From: Microbispora bryophytorum
GTDB lineage: Bacteria; Actinomycetota; Actinomycetes; Streptosporangiales; Streptosporangiaceae
Assembly (NCBI RefSeq): GCF_006874465.1
Contig: NZ_VIRL01000031.1
Location: forward strand, 1 to 59,222
DNA: 59,222 nucleotides
Direction: 5' to 3'
In this document: positions 25,374 through 34,090 of the stretch, one piece after another
Layout of the letters: each line of letters opens with the position of its first letter
Numbering within the stretch: position 1 is the first letter of the stretch
Made by a program: the position numbers and the translations under genes
The notes under the pieces: generated by a model
What the model saw: only the letters and a program-made list of their open reading frames with translations
Database searches by the model: none
Told to the model about the DNA's origin: nothing

Positions 25374-25961
25374 GTGAACCGCTTTCCCCGTGTCATGGCC
25401 GTGCGCCTGGGCTATGACCCCGGACAGGTCGACGACTTCGTGCGCAGGATCGAGCGGACACTCGGGCTCGGCCCGCTCGACGGGCCACCGGTGACCGGCG
25501 ACGAGATAAGGAACGCGAAATTCGCCGTCAAACTCGGGGGTTACAACGAGACGGCGGTGGACTTCGCGCTCGACGCGTTCATCGTGGCGGTCGAGGCGCC
25601 CGCCGCCCGGACCGCGGCGGCTCCGTCCCTCCGTACGCGTGCCGAGGAGCGGACGCGTCCGGACCCGGCCCCCGCGAAGGCCGCCGGCGCCGCGGAGCCC
25701 TGGCTGGAGACGCAGGCGGCCCGGGTGGAGCGCGTGGCCTTCCGCCCGGGGCGGCTCGGCATGGGCTACCGCGAGGAGGAGGTCGACGCGTTCCTTGACC
25801 GGGTGGTGGCGACGCTGCGCGGGACCGCGGCCGAGCCGTTGACGGCGGAGCAGGTCAGGAGGGCCACGTTCGCGACCGTCGTGTTCCGGCCCGGCTACGC
25901 GATCCAGGAGGTGGACGGCTTCCTGGCCGAGATGGCGAACGTGCTGGAGCGCCGTCCCTGA
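25374..25961 (+). CDS. DivIVA-domain protein
   Basis: 195-residue protein with repeated short DivIVA-domain motifs: RVMAVRLGYDPGQVDDFVRRIERTL at the N-terminus, RLGMGYREEEVDAFLDRVVATL near residue 135, and VVFRPGYAIQEVDGFLAEMANVL at the end. These motifs are the membrane-curvature/coiled-coil seeding pieces of Wag31/DivIVA-like proteins, linked here by an Ala/Pro-rich spacer. It lacks the long coiled coil of Wag31 itself, so it is probably an accessory polar-growth or division protein. GTG 25374 is favoured by GGGAGG six bases upstream; ATG 25338 is possible. Confidence 0.82.
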   Translation: MNRFPRVMAVRLGYDPGQVDDFVRRIERTLGLGPLDGPPVTGDEIRNAKFAVKLGGYNETAVDFALDAFIVAVEAPAARTAAAPSLRTRAEERTRPDPAPAKAAGAAEPWLETQAARVERVAFRPGRLGMGYREEEVDAFLDRVVATLRGTAAEPLTAEQVRRATFATVVFRPGYAIQEVDGFLAEMANVLERRP

Positions 25962-26040
25962 CCTCGGTGCCTGCGCCGATTGTCCTGATGCGGGGGAGTC
26001 GGGCACACTCAAGCGATCTCGCGCTCCCGTGGAGGAACGT

Positions 26041-26871
26041 ATGACACTGACGCGGGTCGCCGTGGCCCAGCTTCCGCTGCGCGTGGGCGAGCCGAAGGCG
26101 AACCGCGCCGCCGCCGCGGAGGCCGTCGCCGAGGCCGCCGCGGCCGGGGCCCGCCTGGTCGTGCTGCCCGAGCTGGTCAACAGCGGATACGTCTTCACCG
26201 GCGCCGAGGAGGCCGGGGATCTGGCAGAGCCCGCCGACGGCCCGACCGTCACGGAGTGGGGGCGGCTGGCCAAGGACCACGACCTGGTCATCGTGGGCGG
26301 GTTCTGCGAGATGGCGGACGGCGTCCTGCGCAACAGCCAGGTCATGGTCGACTCCACCGGGACCAGGGCCGTCTACCGCAAGGTCCACCTGTGGCACGAC
26401 GAGCAGGACGTGTTCGCGCCCGGCGACGCCGCCGCTCCCGTGGTGGACACCGCACTCGGCCGGATCGCCATGATGGTGTGCTACGACCTGGAGTTCCCCG
26501 AATGGGTGCGGGCGGTGGGCCTGGCCGGGGCCGACCTGCTCGCCGTCTCCACCAACTGGCCGGTCTCGCCCGTCCCGGCCGGGGAACGCTCGGTGCTGCT
26601 CGCCCACGCCCAGGTGGCCGCCGTCGCCAACCGCATGTTCGTCGCCGTGGCCGACCGCTGCGCCGCCGAGCGCGGTGTGAGCTGGGTGTGCGGCACCTCG
26701 GTCTTCGGGCCGGACGGCTATCCGCTGGCGGGGCCCGTGCTCAGGGACGGCCCCGCCGTGCTGGTGGCCGACTGCGACCTGGTCGCGGCCAGGGACAAGG
26801 CCACCGGCCCGCGCAACGACGTCCATCGTGACCGGCGGACGGATCTGTACGGGATGTCGCGGACGCGCTGA
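26041..26871 (+). CDS. Nitrilase-superfamily carbon-nitrogen hydrolase
   Basis: 276-residue hydrolase with the Glu-Lys-Cys triad: Glu44 in VVLPELVNSGY, Lys114 in VYRKVHLWHDEQ and Cys147 in MMVCYDLEFPEWVR. The fold is that of omega-amidase, N-carbamoylputrescine and aliphatic amidases; the exact substrate cannot be told from sequence. The ATG at 26041 lies after GGAGG. The polyamine module two genes away makes an amide related to putrescine conceivable, but that is speculation. Confidence 0.88.
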   Translation: MTLTRVAVAQLPLRVGEPKANRAAAAEAVAEAAAAGARLVVLPELVNSGYVFTGAEEAGDLAEPADGPTVTEWGRLAKDHDLVIVGGFCEMADGVLRNSQVMVDSTGTRAVYRKVHLWHDEQDVFAPGDAAAPVVDTALGRIAMMVCYDLEFPEWVRAVGLAGADLLAVSTNWPVSPVPAGERSVLLAHAQVAAVANRMFVAVADRCAAERGVSWVCGTSVFGPDGYPLAGPVLRDGPAVLVADCDLVAARDKATGPRNDVHRDRRTDLYGMSRTR

Positions 26872-26876
26872 CCCTC

Positions 26877-26940
26877 CTCAACCGACCCGGGGGCTCAACC
26901 GACCCGGGGGGCTCTTGGCAGGCTGGGCTCTCGGCGGGCT
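26877..26940. repeat. Adjacent 17-bp and 15-bp duplications
   Basis: CTCAACCGACCCGGGGG is exactly duplicated at 26877-26893 and 26894-26910. It is followed by two imperfect GGCNGGCTGGGCTC units. The repeats fill the short gap between the nitrilase and cyclase genes. Confidence 0.9.
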
Positions 26941-26999
26941 GGGCTCGTCCCCGGTGTGGCCTACGATCTGATCGGCCTGCTCGCGCTCGGAAAGGCCCG

Positions 27000-27662
27000 G
27001 TGAAGCACATGATCGTCGACCTGTCGGTGCCGGTGGTGAGCGGCATGCCCGTCTATCCCGGAGATCCGGAGGTGCGGATCGCTCCCGCCCTCACGGTGGC
27101 GGCCGACGGCGTGAACGTCCTCGGCCTGCACCTCGGGTCGCAGTCCGGCACGCACGTGGACGCGCCCTGTCACATCGACGACGCGCTGCCCACGCTCGAC
27201 GCCCTGCCGCTGGAGCGGTTCCTCGGCCCGGCGGCGGTCCTCGACGTCCGGGGCCTGCCGCCGCGCGCGCGGATCACCCCTGCGATGCTCGGCACGGTGG
27301 CCGCGCGGCTGGGCCCGGGGACCGTCCTGCTGGTCGCGACGGGCTGGGACGAGCACTGGGACACGCCCGATTACCTGGCCCACCCCTTCATGGAGGCGGA
27401 GACCGCGCGCGGGATCGTCGCCTCGGGCGTGCGGACCGTGGGCGTCGACGCGCTCAGTGTCGACCCCACCCCGGCTCCCGCCGATCTGCCGGCGCATCGC
27501 GTGCTGTGCGGGGCGCACGCCGTCATCGCGGAGAACCTGCGCGGCCTCGGCCCGCTCCTGGAGGCCCAGGCCGCCGGTCGTCCGATCGAGGTCTCCCTGC
27601 TGCCGCTGCGTCTCCACGCCGCCGACGGGTCTCCCGTACGCGCCGTCGCCCGGATCGGCTGA
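27000..27662 (+). CDS. Cyclase-family hydrolase (kynurenine-formamidase-like)
   Basis: 220-residue enzyme of the KynB/cyclase family. It shows the metal signature QSGTHVDAPCHID (HxDxxxH) after a DLSVPVVSGMPVYPGDPEV start, with further family strands VGVDALSVDPTPAPADLPAHRVL and AVIAENLRGL. Members hydrolyse N-formylkynurenine or related amides and esters; no tryptophan-catabolic neighbour is present, so the substrate is open. GTG 27000 follows GGAAAGG; ATG 27009 is an in-frame alternative. Confidence 0.84.
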   Translation: MKHMIVDLSVPVVSGMPVYPGDPEVRIAPALTVAADGVNVLGLHLGSQSGTHVDAPCHIDDALPTLDALPLERFLGPAAVLDVRGLPPRARITPAMLGTVAARLGPGTVLLVATGWDEHWDTPDYLAHPFMEAETARGIVASGVRTVGVDALSVDPTPAPADLPAHRVLCGAHAVIAENLRGLGPLLEAQAAGRPIEVSLLPLRLHAADGSPVRAVARIG

Positions 27663-27703
27663 TCGGCGCGGACGGGCCGGACAGCTGGGCGCGGCGGGTC
27701 AGA

Positions 27704-28195
27704 TCAGTGGGTGCCCCAGGAGTAGGTCTGCTTGTGCAGCTTGAGGTAGACGAACGTCTCGGTCGCGCGCACGCTGGAGATCGCCCGGATCTTCCCCAGG
27801 ATCTCGAGCAGATGGGTGTCGCCCTCGCAGACCACCTCGACCATGATGTCGACCGAGCCGGCTGTGAGCACCACGTAGTCGATCTCGGGGATCTGCGACA
27901 GTTCGTCGGCGACCCGCTCCAGGTCGCCCTCACACTTGATGCCGATCATGGCCTGGCGGGGGAAGCCCAGGGTGAGCGGGTCGGTGACGGCGACGATCTG
28001 CATGACACCGAGGTCGAGAAGGCGCTGCACGCGCTGGCGCACGGCGGCCTCCGACAGCCCCACCGCCTTCCCGATGGCGGCGTACGGCTTTCGCCCGTCC
28101 ATCTGAAGCTGCTCGATGATCTGCTTGGAGATCTCGTCGAGCACCACCGGCCCACCCTTCACGGCAGCCGCGCGAGCCTTAGGCGGAGTCGTCAT
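27704..28195 (-). CDS. Lrp/AsnC-family regulator of the polyamine operon
   Basis: 163-residue feast/famine regulator. The N-terminal HTH is LDEISKQIIEQLQMDGRKPYAAIGKAVGLSEAAVRQRVQRLLDLGVMQ, and the RAM ligand-binding domain follows (EIDYVVLTAGSVDIMVEVVCEG). The ATG at 28195 removes an unconserved upstream extension. It is divergent from the aldehyde dehydrogenase and polyamine transporter genes across a gap with paired TGACATGTTG elements. It most likely senses an intermediate of that pathway and controls the operon; inferred from position only. Confidence 0.9.
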   Translation of the reverse strand: MTTPPKARAAAVKGGPVVLDEISKQIIEQLQMDGRKPYAAIGKAVGLSEAAVRQRVQRLLDLGVMQIVAVTDPLTLGFPRQAMIGIKCEGDLERVADELSQIPEIDYVVLTAGSVDIMVEVVCEGDTHLLEILGKIRAISSVRATETFVYLKLHKQTYSWGTH

Positions 28196-28262
28196 CCTCG
28201 GGGGGTGTCCTCTCTTGGCGGGCTTCGATCGCCGTAGCGACCTGGCGTTACGGCAGCGTTTT

Positions 28263-28297
28263 TGACATGTTGCGATTGTGGTCTGACATGTTGTCAG
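28263..28297. promoter_or_regulatory. Candidate Lrp operator pair
   Basis: TGACATGTTG occurs at 28263-28272 and 28284-28293, 21 bp apart (two helical turns). The second is part of the palindrome CTGACATGTTGTCAG (28283-28297). It is in the divergent lrp-aldehyde dehydrogenase gap, upstream of a possible TATCTT -10 at 28336-28341. Confidence 0.6.
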
Positions 28298-28417
28298 CTC
28301 CATGGCTTGCGTCAAGCGATTCCGTAGCAATTTGGTATCTTAGCGACGAAATCCCTTGTCGTTGGCTCTTTCCTCTGCCAGAGTCGCGACAACTCAGCCA
28401 CCAACAGGAGGTCAACG

Positions 28418-29851
28418 GTGACCACCCGTTTCCAGAACTTCGTGAACGGGAAGTTCGTCGACGCTGCGAGCGGCCGTTTCTCCGACGTCGTAGACCCTAC
28501 GACGGGGAAGGCCTACGCCCAGGCGCCGGTGTCGGGCCAGGAGGACGTCGACGCCGCGTACGCCGCCGCGACGGCCGCCTTCGAGACATGGGGCCAGACG
28601 ACGCCTGGCGAGCGCGCGGCGCTGCTGCTGAAGGTCGCCGACGCGATCGAGGCCCGCGCTGACGAGATCAACGAGGCCGAGTGCCGTAACACCGGAAAGC
28701 CCCGCGCCCGCATGGCCGAGGACGAGACCCCGGTGGCCGCCGACCACTTCCGGTTCTTCGCCGGTGCGGCCCGCACTCTGGAGGGCCCCACCGCCGGTGA
28801 GTTCCTCGCCGACCACACTTCGATGATCCGGCATGAGCCTATCGGTGTCATCGGTCAGGTCACGCCGTGGAACTACCCGATGATGATGGCGGTGTGGAAG
28901 ATCGCCCCCGCTCTCGCGGCGGGCAACACGATCGTGCTCAAGCCGTCCGACAGCACTCCGGCCTCCACGCTGAAGCTGGCCGAGATCCTCGGTGACGTCC
29001 TGCCGGCCGGTGTCTTCAACGTCGTGACCGGCGACCGGGAGACCGGCTCGCTGGTCGTCGGCCACCCCGCCGCGAGCATGGTTGCGATCACCGGCTCGAT
29101 CGGCGCGGGCATGTCGGTCGCCAGGACCGCCGCCGAGGACCTCAAGCGCGTCCACCTGGAGCTGGGCGGCAAGGCGCCGGTCGTGGTCTTCGAGGACGTC
29201 AAGGACATCAAGGCCGTCGCCGGGGCGATCGCCGAGGCGGGCCTCTACAACGCCGGCCAGGACTGCACCGCCGCCTGCCGCGTGCTCGTGCAGGAGAGCA
29301 TCCACGACGAGTTCGCCGCGGCGCTGACCGAGGCCGCCGCCGCCACCAAGCTGGGCGGCCACGACGTGGAGGACGCCTACTTCGGGCCGGTGAACAACCC
29401 CGATCAGCTCGCCCGGGTCGAGGGCTTCTTCCAGCGGCTCCCCGAGCACGCGAAGGTCCTCACCGGCGGATCCCGCGTCGGCGACGAGGGCTTCTTCTTC
29501 GCCCCGACCGTCGTGGACGGGCTGAAGCAGGACGACGAGATGGTTCAGGACGAGATCTTCGGTCCCGTCATGACCATTCAGACGTTCACCGACGAGGCCG
29601 ACGCGCTGGCCAAGGCCAACGGCGTCCGCTACGGGCTGTCCGGCTCGGTGTGGACCTCCGACCACGGCCGCGCGATGCGGATGTCCAAGCGGCTCGACTT
29701 CGGCATCGTCTGGGTCAACACCCACATCCCGTTCGTGTCCGAGATGCCGCACGGCGGCTTCAAGCATTCGGGCTACGGCAAGGACCTGTCCGTCTTCGGC
29801 CTGCACGACTACACCCGCGTCAAGCACGTCATGCACTACATCGGCGAATAG
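28418..29851 (+). CDS. Gamma-aminobutyraldehyde-type dehydrogenase
   Basis: NAD(P)-dependent aldehyde dehydrogenase, 477 residues. It shows VTPWNYPMMMAVWKIAPALAAGNTIVLKPS (cofactor and catalytic Asn region), HLELGGKAPVVVFED (catalytic Glu) and NAGQDCTAACRVLV (nucleophile Cys). The close resemblance to PatD/Prr-type enzymes and the polyamine-transport neighbours suggest oxidation of 4-aminobutyraldehyde to GABA. GTG 28418 has AGGAGG at 28406-28411. First gene of a six-gene run to 35485. No transaminase gene is beside it. Confidence 0.88.
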   Translation: MTTRFQNFVNGKFVDAASGRFSDVVDPTTGKAYAQAPVSGQEDVDAAYAAATAAFETWGQTTPGERAALLLKVADAIEARADEINEAECRNTGKPRARMAEDETPVAADHFRFFAGAARTLEGPTAGEFLADHTSMIRHEPIGVIGQVTPWNYPMMMAVWKIAPALAAGNTIVLKPSDSTPASTLKLAEILGDVLPAGVFNVVTGDRETGSLVVGHPAASMVAITGSIGAGMSVARTAAEDLKRVHLELGGKAPVVVFEDVKDIKAVAGAIAEAGLYNAGQDCTAACRVLVQESIHDEFAAALTEAAAATKLGGHDVEDAYFGPVNNPDQLARVEGFFQRLPEHAKVLTGGSRVGDEGFFFAPTVVDGLKQDDEMVQDEIFGPVMTIQTFTDEADALAKANGVRYGLSGSVWTSDHGRAMRMSKRLDFGIVWVNTHIPFVSEMPHGGFKHSGYGKDLSVFGLHDYTRVKHVMHYIGE

Positions 29852-29879
29852 GTACGGCCGGCTCCGGCCGGACACCTAT
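29848..29879 (+). terminator. Hairpin between aldehyde dehydrogenase and potA-like gene
   Basis: ATAGGT (29848-29853) pairs with ACCTAT (29874-29879), and an inner GGCCGG/CCGGCC stem lies at 29856-29869. It sits at the stop codon of the dehydrogenase, 24 bp before the transporter ATPase start. No T-run, so a partial terminator or RNA-stabilising structure that sets enzyme-to-transporter ratio is likely. Confidence 0.5.
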
Positions 29880-29902
29880 CGAAAAAGAGGGATAAGCCTG
29901 GA

Positions 29903-31051
29903 ATGACAGAGATCCAGGCGGGCCCGGGGGCAGCCGTCACGGCTGCCCCCGTATCAGGAGCCGTGCCCGCCATCGAGCTCGACAACGTGGTCAAGGAGTA
30001 CGTCTCACACGGCGAGGTCGTACGAGCGGTCAAGGGCGTGAGCCTCGCCATCACGGAGGGGGAGTTCTTCTCCCTCCTCGGCCCCTCGGGCTGCGGCAAG
30101 ACCACCAGCATGCGGATGATCGCCGGGTTCGAGGACCCCACCCAGGGGATCGTCAGGCTCCACGGGGAGGACGTCACGAACGTCCCGCCGAACAAGCGTG
30201 ACATCAACATGGTGTTCCAGTCCTACGCGCTGTTCCCGCACATGAACGTCTGGGACAACGTCGCGTTCGGGCTCAAGCGGAAGAAGGTCGCCGACGCGGA
30301 GATCAAACGCCGCGTCGGCGAGATCCTGGAGGTCGTGGACCTCGTCGGCCGGGAGAAGCGCCGGCCGAAGGAGATGTCGGGAGGCCAGCAGCAGCGCGTC
30401 GCGCTCGCCCGCGCCCTGGTCAACCGGCCCCGCGCGCTCCTGCTCGACGAGCCGCTCGGCGCGCTCGACCTCAAGCTCCGGCAGGCCATGCAGATCGAGC
30501 TCAAGCGCATCCAGCGCGAGGTCGGCATCACGTTCGTCTACGTGACGCACGACCAGAGCGAGGCGCTGACGATGAGCGACCGCATCGCGGTCATGAACGA
30601 CGGCCTCGTGGAGCAGCTCGCCGAACCCCGGGAGATCTACGAGCGGCCCGCCGGCAAGTTCGTGGCCGGGTTCATCGGCACCTCCAACCTGCTGAGCGGC
30701 ACTGTGCAGCAGGTCGTCGGCGACACGGCCGTGCTCGCGCTCGGTGCGAACGACCGGATCCTCGTCCCCGCGGGCGGCGAACTGGCGGCCGGCGCCACGG
30801 TCGACCTCACGGTCCGCCCGGAGAAGATCAAGATCGCCAAGGACCGGCCGGAAGGCGACCTCAGCGTGGTGCGGGGGACGGTCTCCGAGGTCGTCTACCT
30901 CGGCACCTCCAACAGCTACGTCGTGGCGCTCGGCGACGGCGCCGAGATCACGGTGTTCGAGCAGAACGCCCACGACAGCACGATCACCGCCGAGCGCGGC
31001 GACACCGTCTGGCTCTCCTGGCAGTCCTGGCACTCCTACGCGCTGCGGTAG
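29903..31051 (+). CDS. potA: Polyamine ABC transporter ATP-binding protein (PotA-like)
   Basis: ATPase of a spermidine/putrescine importer, 382 residues. Walker [20 protein letters not shown]-loop [11 protein letters not shown], signature [15 protein letters not shown], Walker [12 protein letters not shown] and switch [14 protein letters not shown] are all present. The C-terminal TOBE domain (about 285-382) includes [12 protein letters not shown]. The set with two permeases and a PotD-like protein supports polyamine rather than sugar import. ATG 29903. Confidence 0.92.
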   Translation: MTEIQAGPGAAVTAAPVSGAVPAIELDNVVKEYVSHGEVVRAVKGVSLAITEGEFFSLLGPSGCGKTTSMRMIAGFEDPTQGIVRLHGEDVTNVPPNKRDINMVFQSYALFPHMNVWDNVAFGLKRKKVADAEIKRRVGEILEVVDLVGREKRRPKEMSGGQQQRVALARALVNRPRALLLDEPLGALDLKLRQAMQIELKRIQREVGITFVYVTHDQSEALTMSDRIAVMNDGLVEQLAEPREIYERPAGKFVAGFIGTSNLLSGTVQQVVGDTAVLALGANDRILVPAGGELAAGATVDLTVRPEKIKIAKDRPEGDLSVVRGTVSEVVYLGTSNSYVVALGDGAEITVFEQNAHDSTITAERGDTVWLSWQSWHSYALR

Positions 31052-31131
31052 CTCGCCGCGTGAACTCCTCCCGTCGAATCCCCGCGACGAATCCCCGAAC
31101 CCGGTACAGCGAACCCGGAGCACGATCTCGT

Positions 31132-32391
31132 ATGAACGACCCATACAGGCAGGACGCCGCCCTCCTCCGCGGCATGACCCAGCGCCGCCTCGGCAGGCGC
31201 GACGCCTTCCGGCTCGCGGGCCTGTCGGCCACCGGGCTCGCCCTCGCGGCCTGCGGCGTGCAGGGCAAGGGCACGGCCAGGCCGTCCTCCTCCGCCCAGG
31301 TGGAGTCCGAGGTGGAGAAGTACTGGTCGGGCAAGGCGAAGAACGGCCACGTCGACTTCGCCAACTGGCCGCTCTACATGGACCCCAAGCAGCCCGAGCT
31401 CAAGGAGTTCACCAAGCGCACGGGGATCTCGGTGACCTACAAGGAGGTCATCCAGGAGACCACGAGCTGGTACGCCAAGATCCAGCCGCAGCTCGCCGCG
31501 GGGCAGTCGATCGACTACGACCTGATGGTCGTCACCAACAGCATCCAGCTCACCCAGCTCATCAAGCTCGGCTACCTGGTGCCGCTCGACCACGGCCGGC
31601 TGCCCAACTTCACGAAGAACGTCGGGCCGCGGTACACGCAGGAGGCGTTCGACCCGGGCAACGTCTACACCGTTCCGTGGGCGTCCGGCATGACGGGCAT
31701 CGCCTACAACCCGAAGTACGTCGACACGCCGCCGACGAGCTACTCGGCGCTGTGGGATCCGAAGTACAAGGGCAAGGTCGGCATGTTCTCCGACTCCCAG
31801 GAGATCGCGAACTTCGGGCTGTTCGCGATCGGCGTCGACCCGGACAAGTCCACACCGGCCGACTGGGAGAAGGCGGCCGCGAAGCTCACGGAGCAGCGCG
31901 ACTCCGGAATCGTCCGTAAATATTACGACCAGTCGTACATTGACCCGCTGGCCAAGGGCGACATCTGGATCTGCCAGGCGTGGTCCGGCGACATCTTCCA
32001 GAAGAACCTCTCCGACGGCACGGACCTGAAGTTCGTGGTCCCGGAGGAGGGCGCCACGATCTGGACCGACAACTTCATGATTCCGAAGACCGCCGCCAAC
32101 CCGGTCGACGCGATCACGCTGATCGACTTCTTCTACGAGCCCGCGATCGCGGGAAGCCTGGCGGAGTACATCAACTACGTCACCCCGGTCCCGGCGGCGA
32201 AGGACGCCATCGTCGCCGACGCGGCCAAGGCGTCCGGGGCCGACAGGAAGACCCTCGAAACGATCGCCGAGAGCCCGCTGGTGTTCCCCAGCGATGAGGA
32301 CTACGCCAAGCTGCGCACCTACGTGACCCTCGGAAACAGCGAGGAGCACAAGAAGTTCGAGAGCGTCTTCCAGCCGATCACCACCTCATGA
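31132..32391 (+). CDS. potD: Polyamine-binding lipoprotein (PotD-like, Tat signal)
   Basis: Solute-binding protein, about 419 residues. The signal has a twin Arg (GRRDAFRLAGLSATGLALAAC, Arg22-Arg23) and a lipobox ending in Cys41, so it should be exported folded by Tat and lipid-anchored. The mature part has HVDFANWPLYMD, LMVVTNSIQLTQL and VPWASGMTGIAYN, and later WICQAWSGDIFQKN and IPKTAANPVDAITLIDFFYEP, typical of PotD/PotF proteins. ATG 31132 is chosen; GTG 31060 lies upstream in frame. The stop overlaps potB by 4 bp. Confidence 0.9.
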   Translation: MNDPYRQDAALLRGMTQRRLGRRDAFRLAGLSATGLALAACGVQGKGTARPSSSAQVESEVEKYWSGKAKNGHVDFANWPLYMDPKQPELKEFTKRTGISVTYKEVIQETTSWYAKIQPQLAAGQSIDYDLMVVTNSIQLTQLIKLGYLVPLDHGRLPNFTKNVGPRYTQEAFDPGNVYTVPWASGMTGIAYNPKYVDTPPTSYSALWDPKYKGKVGMFSDSQEIANFGLFAIGVDPDKSTPADWEKAAAKLTEQRDSGIVRKYYDQSYIDPLAKGDIWICQAWSGDIFQKNLSDGTDLKFVVPEEGATIWTDNFMIPKTAANPVDAITLIDFFYEPAIAGSLAEYINYVTPVPAAKDAIVADAAKASGADRKTLETIAESPLVFPSDEDYAKLRTYVTLGNSEEHKKFESVFQPITTS

Positions 32392-33251
32392 GCAGGCTCA
32401 GGGCGGCGCTCACGCCGTACGCGCTGATCTTCCCGGGCGGTCTCTGGCTCGCGATCTTCTTCGTGGTCCCGATGATCGTCATGCTGTCCCTGTCGCTGCA
32501 GTCGGGCAGCGTCGAGGACGGCTACGCCTTCACCTTCAACTGGCACTCGTACGCCGACGGGCTGGCGAACTACCACGACCAGATCATCCGGTCGCTGCTC
32601 TACGGCCTGGCCTCGACCGCGCTGCAGATCGCCATCGGGTTCCCGGTGGCGTACTGGATCGCGTTCAAGGGCGGCAGCCGCAAGTCGGTCTACCTGTTCC
32701 TGCTGCTGCTGCCGTTCCTGGTGTCGTTCGTGCTGCGGACGATCTCCTGGCAGTTCCTGCTGTCGGACAACGGCATCCTGCTCGGCCCGCTCAAGGACAT
32801 CGGGCTGCTGCCGGACGGCTTCCGCGTCCTCGCCACGCCGTTCGCCGTGATCGCCGGCCTCGCGTACAACTTCCTGCCGTTCATGGTGCTGCCGATGTAC
32901 GTGGCGCTGGAGCGGATCGACCCGCGCGTCCTGGAGGCGGCGCAGGACCTTTACGCGAGCCGGTTCCAGACGTTCCTGCGCGTGGTGCTCCCGCTGTCGT
33001 TGCCCGGCGTATTCGCCGGCGTGCTGATGACGTTCGTGCCGGCGACGTCGGACTACGTCAACGCGTCCGTGCTCGGCGGCACGAACACCACCATGATCGG
33101 CAACGTCATCCAGAACCAGTACCTGGTCACGCAGGACTACCCGACGGCCTCGGCGCTGTCGTTCACGCTGATGGCGCTGCTGCTCGTCGGCATCTTCGTC
33201 TACGCCAGGGCGCTGGGCACCGAGGACGTGCTGGAGGTGGCGGCCCGATGA
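32388..33251 (+). CDS. potB: Polyamine ABC transporter permease (PotB-like)
   Basis: 287-residue membrane protein with six TM helices. The permease EAA loop is visible as LEAAQDLYASRFQTFLRVVLPLSLPGVFAGVL. ATGA overlap with the binding-protein gene and again with the next permease indicates strict translational coupling. Confidence 0.92.
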   Translation: MSRLRAALTPYALIFPGGLWLAIFFVVPMIVMLSLSLQSGSVEDGYAFTFNWHSYADGLANYHDQIIRSLLYGLASTALQIAIGFPVAYWIAFKGGSRKSVYLFLLLLPFLVSFVLRTISWQFLLSDNGILLGPLKDIGLLPDGFRVLATPFAVIAGLAYNFLPFMVLPMYVALERIDPRVLEAAQDLYASRFQTFLRVVLPLSLPGVFAGVLMTFVPATSDYVNASVLGGTNTTMIGNVIQNQYLVTQDYPTASALSFTLMALLLVGIFVYARALGTEDVLEVAAR

Positions 33252-34033
33252 GGCAGGGTCTGCTGAGGGGGCGCGGCCTCCAGATCTACACCTGGCTGGT
33301 GATCGCCTGGCTGGTCGTGCCGATCGCGGTCATGATCCTGTTCGGGTTCAACGACACGCACGGCCGGTACAACACCGCCTGGCAGGGCTTCACCTTCAAG
33401 TGGTACGGCAAGCTGTTCGAGATCGGCGACCTCACCCAGGCGTTGGTGAACTCGCTGCTCATCGCCGTGCTGACGATGATCATCGCGGGGGTGCTCGGCT
33501 CGCTCATCGGCCTGGCGCTGGGCCGCTACCGGTTCCGCGGGTCGGCGACGACGAACGTCGTCATGTTCGCGGCCATCTCCTGCGCCGAGATCGTCATGGG
33601 CGCCTCGCTGCTTTCGCTGTTCGTCACCCTCGCCGTGCCGCTGGGCTTCTGGACGATCGTGATCTCGCACGTCATGTTCTCGATCTCGTTCGTGGCCGTG
33701 ACCGTGCGGGCCCGGGTGATGACGCTGGACCGCTCGCTCGAGGAGGCCGCCAGAGACCTCGGCGCCGGCACCTGGACCACGTTCCGCCTGGTCACCCTTC
33801 CGATGATCTTCCCGGGTGTGCTGGCCGGGTCGATGCTGGCGTTCGCGCTGTCCATCGACGACTTCGTGATCACCAACTTCAACGCGGGCGGGACGGTGAC
33901 GTTCCCGCTGTGGATCTGGGGAGCCACCCGCGTGGGCATCCCGCCCCAGGTCAACGTGATGGGCACGCTGATCTTCGCGGCCGGCGTGCTGATCGCCGTG
34001 GCCAACGCCCTCGTGGCCCGACGCCGGACCTGA
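33248..34033 (+). CDS. potC: Polyamine ABC transporter permease (PotC-like)
   Basis: 261-residue second permease. The EAA loop reads LEEAARDLGAGTWTTFRLVTLPMIFPGVLAGSMLAF, followed by FALSIDDFVITNFNAGG, a hallmark of PotC/PotI. It pairs with the preceding permease. The stop is 58 bp before the oxidoreductase gene. Confidence 0.92.
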   Translation: MRQGLLRGRGLQIYTWLVIAWLVVPIAVMILFGFNDTHGRYNTAWQGFTFKWYGKLFEIGDLTQALVNSLLIAVLTMIIAGVLGSLIGLALGRYRFRGSATTNVVMFAAISCAEIVMGASLLSLFVTLAVPLGFWTIVISHVMFSISFVAVTVRARVMTLDRSLEEAARDLGAGTWTTFRLVTLPMIFPGVLAGSMLAFALSIDDFVITNFNAGGTVTFPLWIWGATRVGIPPQVNVMGTLIFAAGVLIAVANALVARRRT

Positions 34034-34090
34034 CGTAGGACCCATTGAGAACCTGTGAGATCCCCGGGATCTCGAGGGGAAGTGAAATGT

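Noticed and set aside
26041..27662. Nitrilase and cyclase genes as part of the polyamine operon
   Set aside because: They are separated from it by the oppositely oriented Lrp gene, and nothing in the sequence links their substrates to putrescine.
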